Of a stretch of 64,000 nucleotides of DNA, positions 7,116 through 15,617 are shown piece by piece. The notes beneath the pieces are model-generated. The model did not search any database, was not told the origin of the DNA, and saw nothing but the letters and a program-made list of their open reading frames with translations. Source of the DNA: an uncultured Clostridia bacterium (GTDB taxonomy: Bacteria > Bacillota > Clostridia > Christensenellales > Aristaeellaceae); the NCBI GenBank assembly GCA_934647165.1, contig CAKUFA010000001.1, positions 93,836-157,835 on the forward strand, read 5' to 3'. Position numbers and translations under genes: made by a program. The first letter of the stretch is position 1. Each line of letters opens with the position of its first letter.

Positions 7116-7957
7116 TGCTCTTCACTCTCCTTTATCGGGTACATATGCGCACCTGTCTTGGAATAGACAATCATTCCCACATGCGATTCAGTTTCGTTTC
7201 CATCCATCGTAACCGCAGCCCCTATCAAGGAAGCATTCCTTACACGTTCCTTGTGAACCCAATTGCCCTTTCCATCAAGAACAGGCTCCCCAGTTCCATG
7301 CAATTCATCAATAACCTGTTGAACCTCTGCAACGGTTTCAGCGAGCATGTAGCTTCTTCCAGGTATGTAACTTGTGCTGTTTCGCATGTGTCTGTTTTGC
7401 TTTGCAGCATTCACAGTTTTTGAAACTTCGCCAGAAGAAATTGCGTCAAGAACGGCAGATTTCTTCCCCTTTATTATACCACTTTTCCCAGTATTTTCAA
7501 CGGTTTCAGCCGCTTTCAGGTACTTCTTTTCAAAGTCCTTAAAGCTGTCCGTTTTGTCAAGCCCGAAGAATTTTGCACGGTCTTTCAGCGTTTGCAGTTC
7601 CGATGCATCCAGTTCCCACCTGGCATGGGTCAGCGCCACGCAGCGGCAGTTGCAATCTTCGGCAGGGTCGCCGAAATCGCCGGGATACCGTGCCTTGCGC
7701 CCGCTGCTGCTCTCAAAGGGCTTGTCTGTCTCCCGAATCTGCCCGTCAAGCGCCCGGTGCGTTGGGCGGATGTCGCTGTCATGCATTGCGTCCCATTGTT
7801 TTACCACATCCGCGCCCGCCGCCTTGGCTTCCTGCCGTGCATCCTCCGAAGATGTTTCATAAATGCGGTGCGCTTCCGTCCTTGCAATGGTCTTTGCACG
7901 GGCAAGGGGCGCACCTTGAGAAAATGAATAAGCAGTATGCAGTATTGGCCTGATTAT
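7112..7957 (-). pseudogene. 5'-truncated phage minor head protein with C-terminal Ntox50-like toxin domain
   Basis: The open frame starts after a stop at 7960-7958 and has no usable start until a GTG at 7807, leaving 231 codons. The upstream in-frame part (ARAKTIARTEAHRIYE) and WDAMHDSDIRPTHRALDGQ ... PAEDCNCRC are the C-terminal core of Mu-F/SPP1-gp7-type head morphogenesis proteins, which are normally several hundred residues long. A linker is followed by a C-terminal domain with KQNRHMRNSTSYIPGRSYML and a final VGMIVYSKTGAHMYPIKES, resembling bacterial toxin 50 (Ntox50) domains found on phage head proteins. Loss of the N-terminal half makes a working head protein unlikely. The toxin-like end and its partner gene are still open. 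Confidence 0.7.
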
Positions 7958-7965
7958 TCATTTTC
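7920..7965. repeat. 12-bp perfect inverted repeat at the break point of the phage head gene
   Basis: GAAAATGAATAA (7920-7931) and TTATTCATTTTC (7954-7965) are perfect inverted copies around a 22-bp loop containing a GCAGTAT direct repeat. The head-protein reading frame ends inside the right arm, so the repeat marks the junction where phage homology stops. Confidence 0.8.
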
Positions 7966-8002
7966 AAAGGCCAGAAGTATGCCGGGAAGTTCCGAAAAAA
8001 TC

Positions 8003-8160
8003 GCCTGAAAGCCCTTATATATCAACGGTTTTCGAGATAGTGAGTTGCACCAAAAGTTGAACTTTTATATTTATGCATCCACAAATTCCAGCCAAACACC
8101 CTCATTCCAAACAAAAGAAAAAGCCCGAAAGTCCTTATAAATCAAGGCTTTCGGGCAATG
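8003..8160. repeat. Imperfect 38-bp direct repeat next to tRNA-Val, possible att-site relic
   Basis: Bases 8003-8040 (starting GCCTGAAAGCCCTTATATATC) resemble 8123-8160 (starting GCCCGAAAGTCCTTATAAATC), with most positions identical and one small indel, 120 bp apart. The right copy is the tRNA-Val terminator. Duplication of sequence at a tRNA 3' end is the usual mark of phage integration, and phage relics lie beside it. The 7966-8122 interval holds no gene. Confidence 0.5.
8117..8156 (-). terminator. Terminator of tRNA-Val
   Basis: GCCCGAAAG-T-CCTT (8123-8136) pairs with AAGG-CTTTCGGGC (8144-8156) around a short loop. On the minus strand it is followed by TTTTTCTTTTG. Confidence 0.8.
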
Positions 8161-8235
8161 GTGGGATTAGGAGGGCTCGAACCTCTGACCTCCACGATGT
8201 CAACGTGGCGCTCTAACCAACTGAGCTATAATCCC
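8159..8235 (-). tRNA. tRNA-Val (GAC anticodon)
   Basis: A 77-nt cloverleaf with encoded CCA. The acceptor stem is GGGATTA/TAATCCC, the anticodon stem CCACG/CGTGG with loop TTGACAT (anticodon GAC), and the T arm GAGGG-like with TTCGAGC. Confidence 0.95.
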
Positions 8236-8252
8236 ATGCGGTTAACACAATG

Positions 8253-8281
8253 ATTATAGCACAGCTTTTTTGTAAATGCAA
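8253..8281 (-). promoter_or_regulatory. Promoter of tRNA-Val
   Basis: On the minus strand, TTGCAT (8276-8281), a 17-bp spacer and TATAAT (8253-8258) sit just upstream of the tRNA. Confidence 0.8.
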
Positions 8282-8328
8282 GCCCTATTTCAATGGAAAA
8301 TCTGTGTGAATGAAGTTTTTAGCGAGAA

Positions 8329-9315
8329 TTACTGGGTTAATTCTTCTACAAAACGCATATTGACCAGCGCGTGGTAATCCCATGGCTCATCATACAGGCC
8401 GGAAGCGGACAAAACGGTCATGGTCATGCGTACTGCGTCCTCGGAGATATAACCGTCCGGTGACCAGAGATGGTCATCCCAGGCACGCTTGAGCGCTGCG
8501 GCGCGCCCTTCCGCTGTCAGGGTGGGAAACTCTGCTTCAAGCACACGTGCGGCAAGGTCATGGTCATCTGCCACGGCATGGAGGCCGCGCAGCATGGCAC
8601 GCACAAAGGCACGGCAGGTATCCGACTGATGCTCAATGGTGGATTGCTTAACGCTGAGCACAGAGTAGGCGTAGGGACCAAGGTCAGGAAAGGCAACGAA
8701 AGGCTCCTCCCACACGTTGGCGGCAATCCCTTCACTGATTTGTGGTTCGCCGCCGTTGCCAATGTCGCCCTGCCCATGCTGAAGCATGGCGGTCACGGTG
8801 GCGGCGTCGGCGTTTTCAATCAGCTGCACGTCTTGATCCGGATCAAGCCCAACCTGCCGGAGCAGATAGCGTGTGAGGAGGTTGGGAGAGCCGCCAAAGC
8901 GTCCCGCAATGATCCGTTTGCCTTGCAGGAAGGCTGCCATGTCCGCATCAGCCGAGGAAGCTGGGGATAAGCCCTTGGCAGCAAAAAGGTATACGTTGGC
9001 ACGGTCAACGCAGTTGACGATGGAAACCAGTGGATCCGCATTGCCGCGGTTTGCGAGGGCAGTGGAGTCAACGCCGCCGATGACGGCGAAGGCGTCGCCG
9101 GAAACGACGGCTGTCACATGTGCGCCGCCGGTAGCCTGCACTACATTGACCTCCAGCCCTTCATCGGCAAAGTAGCCTTCATGGATGGCAACATACAGGG
9201 GCAGATAGCCGATGAGGTGCACGGGCTCCGAAACCGTGAGGGACTGTGCGCAGGCTGCGGAAGCAGCCAGGCAAAAACTCAACAGGAGGGATAGGATGAC
9301 AAAAAGTCGCTTCAT
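8329..9315 (-). CDS. ABC transporter substrate-binding protein, NMT1/SsuA-like
   Basis: A 328-residue exported binding protein of the family that captures sulfonates, nitrate, taurine or thiamine precursors for ABC import. A signal peptide (MKRLFVILSLLLSFCLAASA...) ends at an AxA-type site near ACA-QS. The fold signature GYLPLYVAIHEGYFADEGLEV and GGAHVTAVVSGDAFAVIGG are typical. The ATG at 9315 is chosen because AAGGAAGG lies eight bases upstream; a TTG two codons earlier is too close to it. No permease or ATPase gene is adjacent, so it is an orphan and must work with components elsewhere. The ligand is unknown. Confidence 0.85.
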   Translation of the reverse strand: MKRLFVILSLLLSFCLAASAACAQSLTVSEPVHLIGYLPLYVAIHEGYFADEGLEVNVVQATGGAHVTAVVSGDAFAVIGGVDSTALANRGNADPLVSIVNCVDRANVYLFAAKGLSPASSADADMAAFLQGKRIIAGRFGGSPNLLTRYLLRQVGLDPDQDVQLIENADAATVTAMLQHGQGDIGNGGEPQISEGIAANVWEEPFVAFPDLGPYAYSVLSVKQSTIEHQSDTCRAFVRAMLRGLHAVADDHDLAARVLEAEFPTLTAEGRAAALKRAWDDHLWSPDGYISEDAVRMTMTVLSASGLYDEPWDYHALVNMRFVEELTQ

Positions 9316-9412
9316 GGGCAAAACCTTCCTTTCTCAGGCGGGATATGAAGCAGTCTATGCCCGAAAATGAAAAAAAGACTTAATTTCACCAGAAAAAAGT
9401 GTTTTTTTGGGC

Positions 9413-9441
9413 TTCCCAAATGGCCCTAAATGGTCTACAAT
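9413..9441 (+). promoter_or_regulatory. Weak candidate promoter of the ABC exporter operon
   Basis: TTCCCA, a 17-bp spacer and TACAAT lie 75 bases upstream of the first exporter gene. Four of six -35 bases match consensus. No better candidate was seen in the 9316-9515 gap. Confidence 0.35.
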
Positions 9442-9515
9442 AACTGCGTATAGCGGCCTGTCTGCCCGCAAAAAATCGTTTATTTCCACAACGAGGAAGG
9501 GTTCGGAGGTAGTTC

Positions 9516-11258
9516 ATGCATCAAATCAAATGGCTGTGGGGCTGCGCGTCCGAAAAGTCGCACAAGCGCATTCTCCTGGCACTCACCATCTCCGCAGTGA
9601 CCAGTCTGGTGTTGCTGGTCAATCCGACACTGACGGCCAGGCTGGTGGACGAAGTCATTGTGGCGCAAAATCCGGAACCGCTGCTGGGACTGCTGGCTAT
9701 CATGCTGGTGGTCAAGCTGGCGCGGGAAGGGCTGCGCTATCTGATGATTGTTCAGCTGGAAACCGCATCCCAGGACACGGTGTTCACCCTTAGAAGAGAG
9801 CTGTTTACTCGTTTGCAGTATCAGGATACGCGCTTTTTTGACCGTAACCGAACGGGCGATCTGATGACGCGTATGTCTGCCGATTTGGACTGGTGCCGCC
9901 ATTTTATCTCCTACATGGACTATGTGATGGTGGATTCCGTGTTCATGTTCATCGGCGCGCTGACGCTGTTTTTCTGCGTGAGCTGGAAGCTGACGTTGAG
10001 CCTTGTAGTGGTGACGCCGATTCTGATGCTTATCACCAAGCTGTATTCCGGACAGGTGCGGCCGCTTTTCATGGCCATGCGTGAACGGCTGAGCGAAATG
10101 AATACCGCGGCGCAGGAAAATATTGCGGGCAACCGCGTGGTGAAAGCCTTTGCGCGGGAAGCATTTGAGGAAGAAACCTTCGGCGAGCGCAACGACGCTT
10201 TTCGTGATGCGCAGCTGGCCATCAACAAAAAATGGCTGAGTTTCTATCCGATGATTGAATTCCTGGCCAACGCCATGACGCTGATTACGGTGTTTCTTGG
10301 CGGCTATTTCATCATTGTGGGGGAAATTACGCCAGGTGAATTGACCATTTTTACGCAGCTGAGCTGGGCGCTGTCCAACCCCATGCGCCAGCTGGGCAAT
10401 ATGATTAACGATGTGCAGCGCTTTAACACCTGCGCAACCAAGGTCATGGAGCTGTATTATAAAAAGCCGGATATCAAGGATCGCAAGGACGCTGTGCACC
10501 ATGAAAAAATGGCGGGCAGCGTGCGCTTCGATCACGTGTCCTTCGCTTTTGACCGTCAGCAGATTTTGGAGGATGTATCCTTCGACTTGCCAGCAGGCGG
10601 TACGCTTGCAATTATGGGTCCTACAGGGTCAGGTAAGACAACGCTTATCAATTTGCTGGCGCGCTGCTATGATGTGACAGGCGGCAAAATTGAGGTGGAC
10701 GGCTGCGATGTACGCGCATGGCGCAAGCAGGAGCTGCGCAAGGGGCTTGGCGTAGCCACGCAGGATGTGTTCCTGTTTTCGGATACGGTGGATGGGAACA
10801 TTGCCTTCGGTAACCCGGAAGTGACGGAGGAAGAAGTGCATGAGTTTGCACGCATCGCTGCGGCGGACGAGTTTGTGCAGAAACTTTCTGACGGTTACAA
10901 TACGCTGATTGGCGAACGCGGCGTTGGTCTATCCGGCGGTCAAAAGCAGCGCATTGCTCTGGCGCGCGCGCTGGCCATGGAGCCAAGCATCCTCATCATG
11001 GACGACACGACCTCTGCTCTGGACAGCGAAACCGAGCAGTATATCCAGCAGCAGCTGCGGCATTTGCCTTATGAATGCACGAAGATCATTATCGGCCAGC
11101 GCATCAGTGCGGTGAAAGATGCGGATGAAATCCTGATCCTTGAACATGGACGCATCACCGAGCGCGGAACCCATGAAGAGCTGCTGAAAAAGCATGGCTA
11201 CTATTGGCAGACATACTGCCTGCAAAATGACTTGCCGGTACAGGGAGGTGAGGGCTGA
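9516..11258 (+). CDS. ABC exporter half-transporter, degenerate ATP site
   Basis: A 580-residue type IV (MsbA/MdlA-like) exporter half: about 320 residues of six-helix membrane domain, then the nucleotide-binding domain. Walker A is GPTGSGKT (368-375) and the signature LSGGQKQR is near 472. Walker B reads ILIMDD, so the catalytic glutamate is replaced by aspartate. The switch region reads IIIGQRIS instead of the usual AHR, so the switch histidine is lost. These are hallmarks of the degenerate half of a heterodimeric exporter. It overlaps the second half gene (TGATG). The substrate is unknown; drugs, lipids or peptides are possible. Confidence 0.9.
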   Translation: MHQIKWLWGCASEKSHKRILLALTISAVTSLVLLVNPTLTARLVDEVIVAQNPEPLLGLLAIMLVVKLAREGLRYLMIVQLETASQDTVFTLRRELFTRLQYQDTRFFDRNRTGDLMTRMSADLDWCRHFISYMDYVMVDSVFMFIGALTLFFCVSWKLTLSLVVVTPILMLITKLYSGQVRPLFMAMRERLSEMNTAAQENIAGNRVVKAFAREAFEEETFGERNDAFRDAQLAINKKWLSFYPMIEFLANAMTLITVFLGGYFIIVGEITPGELTIFTQLSWALSNPMRQLGNMINDVQRFNTCATKVMELYYKKPDIKDRKDAVHHEKMAGSVRFDHVSFAFDRQQILEDVSFDLPAGGTLAIMGPTGSGKTTLINLLARCYDVTGGKIEVDGCDVRAWRKQELRKGLGVATQDVFLFSDTVDGNIAFGNPEVTEEEVHEFARIAAADEFVQKLSDGYNTLIGERGVGLSGGQKQRIALARALAMEPSILIMDDTTSALDSETEQYIQQQLRHLPYECTKIIIGQRISAVKDADEILILEHGRITERGTHEELLKKHGYYWQTYCLQNDLPVQGGEG

Positions 11259-13045
11259 TGGCACGCAACCGTTTTGACCAGGATGAAACCCTTGAGTCCC
11301 CGTTTGACTGGAAACACCTTAAGCGCGCAGCAGGCTATATCGGGCGGCACAAAGTGCAGATGATTCTGGCACTGACCCTTTCGATTCTCGCTTCCATTGC
11401 CACGCTGTATACGCCGCGCATCATGGAATGGGTGCTGGATGTGGCTGTGCCCAACAAAGACGTGCAGGGACTCATCCATTGGGCAATCATTTTTTCAGTG
11501 CTGATTCTGGTGAGCATTCTCTTCACGCTTATTCGCAGCCGTATCATGGCGCATGTCAGCCAGGAAATTATTTACGACATTCGCAAGGATTTGTTCCACC
11601 ACCTGCAAAAGCTTCCTTTCAGCTATTATGACAGCCGGCCGGCCGGTAAAATCCTTGTGCGTGTTATCAATTACGTCAACTCCGTCAGTGACATTTTGTC
11701 CAACGGCATCATCAACAGCATTCTGGAGATTATCAATATTGCGGTGATCGTTGTATTCATGTTTACCATGAACGCAACGCTGGCCACGGTGATTATTGCC
11801 GGGCTGCCTATCTTTGTGACGATCGTGATGCTTTTAAAACCGAGGCAGCGCAAAGCCTGGCAGATGCAGAGCAACAAAAACAGCAACTACAACGCCTATC
11901 TTGCTGAATCTATTGACGGCGCGCGGCTGAGCCAGCTGTTTGCACGGCAGGAAGAAAATATCTCCATTATGACCCGGTTGGCTGAAGCATGCCGCAAGGC
12001 ATGGATGCGCGCCATCTATGTGTCCAACGCCGTGTGGCTTTCCTCCGAAACCCTGACGCAGATTGTGTTCACCTTCCTGTACGTGGCGGGTGTGTACTGG
12101 ATGGGTGGCGAGATAGTATCCTTCGGCGTGATTCTGGCCATGGGTACCTATGTGAGCCGCTTCTGGCAGCCCATCACCAATCTTGCGAACATTTACAACT
12201 CCTTTGTGAACAACATCGCTTATCTGGAGCGAATTTTTGAAACCATAGACGAGCCGGTGGAAGTGGCGGACGCCATTGACGCAACGCCGCTCAAAGCCAT
12301 CACCGGTGCGGTGGACTTTGACCATGTGACCTTCGGCTACGAAGAAGGACAGACCGTGCTGGAAGACATCAACCTGCATGTAAAGGCTGGCGAACGCATT
12401 GCACTGGTTGGACCAACAGGCGCAGGCAAATCCACGGTGGTCAACCTGCTGTGCCGTTTCTACAATCTGCGGGGTGGCAAAATAAGCCTGCACTGCGAGG
12501 ATGGCACAGTGGAGGATATTTCACAGGTTACGCTGGAATCGCTCCGAACGCAGCTCGGCATCATGCTGCAGGACAGCTTCATTTTCAGCGGAACAATCAT
12601 GAGCAATATCCGCTATGGCCGGTTGGATGCAACGGATGAAGAGGTTGTTCGGGCGGCGAAGGCCGTTCGGGCTCATGACTTCATTGAGCAGATGCCCCAG
12701 CACTATGATACCCGGGTAAACGAGCGCGGCAGCGGACTCAGTCAGGGACAAAAGCAGCTGATTGCCTTTGCACGCACGCTTTTGTCCGATCCGAAGATTC
12801 TGATCTTGGATGAGGCGACATCCTCGATTGATACGCAAACGGAGAGATTGTTGCAGCAGGGAATCGAAGTGCTGCTGCAGGGGCGGACAAGCTTCATCAT
12901 TGCGCACCGGCTGTCTACCATCCGCAGCTGTGACCGCATCCTGTATATCGGCAATCACGGCATCTTGGAACAAGGCAATCATGAGGAGCTTATGGCACGC
13001 CGCGGCTATTACTATGATTTGTATACGGCGCAAACGAAGATGTAA
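11258..13045 (+). CDS. ABC exporter half-transporter, canonical ATP site
   Basis: A 595-residue partner of the preceding gene. It has a membrane domain, then an NBD with Walker A GPTGAGKST near 384, signature LSQGQKQL near 493, Walker B ILILDE with the catalytic glutamate, and switch histidine in FIIAHRLS. The signature motif has Q where most have G (LSQGQ), common in one half of such heterodimers. Together the two proteins form one catalytic and one degenerate ATP site, as in TM287/288-type or BmrCD-type exporters. Its ATG overlaps the previous stop, giving tight stoichiometry. It is followed by an intrinsic terminator. Confidence 0.9.
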   Translation: MARNRFDQDETLESPFDWKHLKRAAGYIGRHKVQMILALTLSILASIATLYTPRIMEWVLDVAVPNKDVQGLIHWAIIFSVLILVSILFTLIRSRIMAHVSQEIIYDIRKDLFHHLQKLPFSYYDSRPAGKILVRVINYVNSVSDILSNGIINSILEIINIAVIVVFMFTMNATLATVIIAGLPIFVTIVMLLKPRQRKAWQMQSNKNSNYNAYLAESIDGARLSQLFARQEENISIMTRLAEACRKAWMRAIYVSNAVWLSSETLTQIVFTFLYVAGVYWMGGEIVSFGVILAMGTYVSRFWQPITNLANIYNSFVNNIAYLERIFETIDEPVEVADAIDATPLKAITGAVDFDHVTFGYEEGQTVLEDINLHVKAGERIALVGPTGAGKSTVVNLLCRFYNLRGGKISLHCEDGTVEDISQVTLESLRTQLGIMLQDSFIFSGTIMSNIRYGRLDATDEEVVRAAKAVRAHDFIEQMPQHYDTRVNERGSGLSQGQKQLIAFARTLLSDPKILILDEATSSIDTQTERLLQQGIEVLLQGRTSFIIAHRLSTIRSCDRILYIGNHGILEQGNHEELMARRGYYYDLYTAQTKM

Positions 13046-13055
13046 AGCAAGAATC

Positions 13056-13097
13056 AAAAAGCCGTTGATGGGAGCATGCCTCATCAACGGCTTTTTT
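13056..13097 (+). terminator. Intrinsic terminator of the ABC exporter operon
   Basis: AAAAAGCCGTTGATG pairs with CATCAACGGCTTTTT around a short loop and is followed by T residues. Its flanking A and T runs could also stop minus-strand transcription from the MATE gene. Confidence 0.9.
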
Positions 13098-13156
13098 CTG
13101 TGATGGAAACGGAATTTGCAAAGTCAGGAGAACGGGATTGTGCTGGCAGACAAACA

Positions 13157-14494
13157 TCAGGCAATATCAAGCTGCGGGTGCTGCAAATGCCAGCGTTGGT
13201 AGAGCAGCACGGCAATGATTGCACCGACAATCCAGCCCACGGGCCACGCCAGCCACACACCTGTGATTCCCCAAATGCCGGAGAAAATCCAGGCCAGCAC
13301 CACACGCAGCACCAGGTCAGACATGGTGGAGATCATAAATGCACCCATCTGCTGCGCACCGCGGAGAATGCCGTCGAAAATGAGCTTGATGGAAATGACC
13401 ACATAGAACGGTGTAACAATGCGCAGGAACAGGATGCCAACCTGTGTGGCGGCAGCATCGCCATCGGTGATGAACAGGCCGATGAGTTGGCTGCTGAGCA
13501 GCTGGTATACTGCGGTGAAAGCCAATGCAAAGCAGCCGCCGAGCAGCATGCCCCAGCGGGAGCCGGCGTGCACTCGGTTGTGCATGCCGCCGCCGATGTT
13601 CTGCGCAGCATAGTTGCTCAGGCCGTTGCCGATGGCGGTGATGGAAGTGATGGTCATGTTGTTGAGCTTGACAGCGGCTGCGTAACCGCCCATGGCTGCC
13701 GTGCCGAAGGTATTGATAATACTCTGGATGATGATGTTGCCGACAGAGATGAAGCTCTGCTGCAGTGCACTGGGGATGGCCACATGGAGAATTTTGCGCA
13801 GGATGGGGAAGGAGAAGGCACGGCTGTCGCCATCATGCTTGAGCGTGTGCACTTTGCGCAGCACTGCAACAAGCGCTGCGATACCGCTCAGGCTCTGACA
13901 AAGGAAGGTTGCCCATGCAACACCTGCAACGCCCATGTGGAAGGTTTTGACGAAGAGAATGTCCACAAAAATGTTGCTCACCGAGGAAACGGCAAGGAAC
14001 CAAAAGGGCGTTTGGGAATCGCCCAGCGCAGAGAAAATACCGGTGGAAACATTGTACAAAAGCAGGAACACGTATCCCAGCAGGTAGATGTCCAAATACA
14101 GCTTGGAATCGTCAAACACTTCGGCAGGCGTGTTAATCAGCTGCAAAAGCCACGGCGATATCAGCACGCCAACGGCGGTGAGCACCAGCGCGAAAACGGT
14201 GGAAAAGATGACGGCTGTGTGCACGCAGGTGCGCACATCACCATTGCGCTTCTGCCCATAGAAATCCGCCGTGATGACGGATGCGCCGATGTTGCAGCCC
14301 ATGGCCAGGGCAATGTAAATCAATGTGATTTCATACGAATTGCCAACGGCCGCCAATGCGCTTGTGCCGATGTAGCGCCCGGCTACAAAGCTGTCGGCAA
14401 TGTTATACAGCTGCTGGAAAATGATGGAGCCGAAAAGCGGCAGCGTGTAGCTCAAAAGCACTTTGCCCGGGTGTCCTGTCGTTAAATCCTTCAT
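13157..14494 (-). CDS. MATE family efflux transporter
   Basis: A 445-residue, 12-helix cation-coupled multidrug exporter. The N-terminal DLTTGHPGKVLLSYTLPLFG and QQLYNIADSFVAGRYIG are strongly typical of the DinF/MATE group found in Firmicutes. GGGAGG precedes the ATG. It is transcribed divergently from a LysR regulator, and the two promoters interlock in a 118-bp gap, so the regulator probably controls this pump. The substrate cannot be read from the sequence. Confidence 0.93.
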   Translation of the reverse strand: MKDLTTGHPGKVLLSYTLPLFGSIIFQQLYNIADSFVAGRYIGTSALAAVGNSYEITLIYIALAMGCNIGASVITADFYGQKRNGDVRTCVHTAVIFSTVFALVLTAVGVLISPWLLQLINTPAEVFDDSKLYLDIYLLGYVFLLLYNVSTGIFSALGDSQTPFWFLAVSSVSNIFVDILFVKTFHMGVAGVAWATFLCQSLSGIAALVAVLRKVHTLKHDGDSRAFSFPILRKILHVAIPSALQQSFISVGNIIIQSIINTFGTAAMGGYAAAVKLNNMTITSITAIGNGLSNYAAQNIGGGMHNRVHAGSRWGMLLGGCFALAFTAVYQLLSSQLIGLFITDGDAAATQVGILFLRIVTPFYVVISIKLIFDGILRGAQQMGAFMISTMSDLVLRVVLAWIFSGIWGITGVWLAWPVGWIVGAIIAVLLYQRWHLQHPQLDIA

Positions 14495-14530
14495 GTGAAA
14501 GAGCCTCCCTCTTTTTGTCGCACGAGGTGC

Positions 14531-14559
14531 ATTCTAACGTTGACAAAGATGAATGTAAA
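14531..14559 (-). promoter_or_regulatory. Promoter of the MATE gene
   Basis: On the minus strand, TTTACA (14554-14559), a 17-bp spacer and TAGAAT (14531-14536); five of six bases match consensus in each box. It overlaps the LysR promoter on the other strand. Confidence 0.6.
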
Positions 14560-14568
14560 ATATATCAT
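14540..14568 (+). promoter_or_regulatory. Promoter of the LysR regulator gene
   Basis: TTGACA (14540-14545), a 17-bp spacer and TATCAT (14563-14568). The -10 box is the left half of a perfect dyad. Confidence 0.65.
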
Positions 14569-14578
14569 TACTATGATA
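14563..14578. promoter_or_regulatory. Candidate LysR operator (dyad over the -10 box)
   Basis: TATCAT-TACT-ATGATA is a perfect 6-bp inverted repeat with a 4-bp centre. It covers the LysR -10 box and lies four bases upstream of the MATE -35 box. This placement fits autorepression plus control of the divergent pump. Confidence 0.5.
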
Positions 14579-14612
14579 CTGATAACCGTTGGATATAAAT
14601 GGAGGGATTGGG

Positions 14613-15503
14613 ATGGAATTGAGCCAGTTGAGGTATTTCATGGCGGTGGCACAGCTGGAGCACATGACCAGAGCGGCGGAACAGCTGCACATTGCGCAGC
14701 CTGCGCTGACCAAAGCCATCCGTAAATTGGAAGGAGAACTGGGCTATGCCCTGGTCGCACGCAAGGGGCGCAACATTGTGCTGACGCCGGCGGGGCACGC
14801 GCTGCGGACTCTGCTGGCAGAGCCGCTGGATCTGCTGGACGCAATACCGGACAAGCTGCGGCGCGTGGCTGAGCAGGAGGATCACACCATTCGGTTGAAG
14901 GTGTTGGCAGCATCCACAGTGGTGACGGCGTGCGTGATCCGCTATCGCAAAGCGCACCCGGAGTGCCAGTTTGACCTGATGCTGGGTGAAAGCGGAGCGG
15001 GCGCGGACGTGGTTGTGGATACCTGCGATTTGCGGGATCGTGTGCATCAGGGGCACATATTCGACGAGCGGGTGATGCTGGCTGTGCCGCGTGAATCACC
15101 CCTTGCGCGGCTGGAAAGCGTGCATTTGGCCAAGGCTCGCGAGGAAACATTCATCACCTTGGCGGGCAACCGAAAATTCAGTGATCTGTGCGCGCTGTGG
15201 TGTCGCCAGGCTGGCTTTACGCCCATCAGGAGCTATGAGGGGGATAGCCCCGCAACTATCCGCAACCTGATTGCACTGGGATGCGGCGTGGGCTTCTGGC
15301 CGGAAAAAACCTGGGGTGACGCGGGAGAAGGCATTGTGACATTGCCGGTGCTCTATCCAAGCTGCGGGCGGCATCTGGTCATCAGCCATGTGGCTGATAC
15401 AATACCGAACCAGGTCACACAGGCTTTTGTGGACACGCTCGTGCAGGACATGCACGAAATGCTGAGCGGCAAATGTGCGAAGCTTTTGTATGATAATGCA
15501 TGA
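14613..15503 (+). CDS. LysR family transcriptional regulator
   Basis: A 296-residue regulator. The N-terminal winged helix-turn-helix (ELSQLRYFMAVAQLEHMTRA, then AEQLHIAQPALTKAIRKLE) is followed by an effector-binding domain of the periplasmic-protein fold. The ATG at 14613 has GGAGGG about six bases upstream; an in-frame TTG at 14589 lies before that site. Members usually bind near their own promoter and activate the divergent gene when a small ligand binds. Here the divergent gene is a MATE exporter, so the ligand may be a toxic compound or metabolite. The ligand is unknown. Confidence 0.92.
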   Translation: MELSQLRYFMAVAQLEHMTRAAEQLHIAQPALTKAIRKLEGELGYALVARKGRNIVLTPAGHALRTLLAEPLDLLDAIPDKLRRVAEQEDHTIRLKVLAASTVVTACVIRYRKAHPECQFDLMLGESGAGADVVVDTCDLRDRVHQGHIFDERVMLAVPRESPLARLESVHLAKAREETFITLAGNRKFSDLCALWCRQAGFTPIRSYEGDSPATIRNLIALGCGVGFWPEKTWGDAGEGIVTLPVLYPSCGRHLVISHVADTIPNQVTQAFVDTLVQDMHEMLSGKCAKLLYDNA

Positions 15504-15546
15504 TGGGAAAGGGCAGAGTTGCTCAAAAACATGTTTCATTTGGTGA

Positions 15547-15580
15547 TTGACAAGACATGTGCAACATGATACGCTATAAA
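15547..15580 (+). promoter_or_regulatory. Candidate promoter region of the arabinofuranosidase gene
   Basis: TTGACA (15547-15552) and TATAAA (15575-15580) are both present, but 22 bp apart. Each can pair with a weaker partner at 17 bp (AAGACA for the -10; TACGCT for the -35). A promoter here is likely, but its exact boxes are uncertain. Confidence 0.4.
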
Positions 15581-15617
15581 TAGCTGATCGAAAATGCTGC
15601 AAAAGGGGGAATTTTCC

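Noticed and set aside
13076..14485. 469-codon plus-strand open frame
   Set aside because: It is antisense to the MATE transporter and starts inside a terminator.
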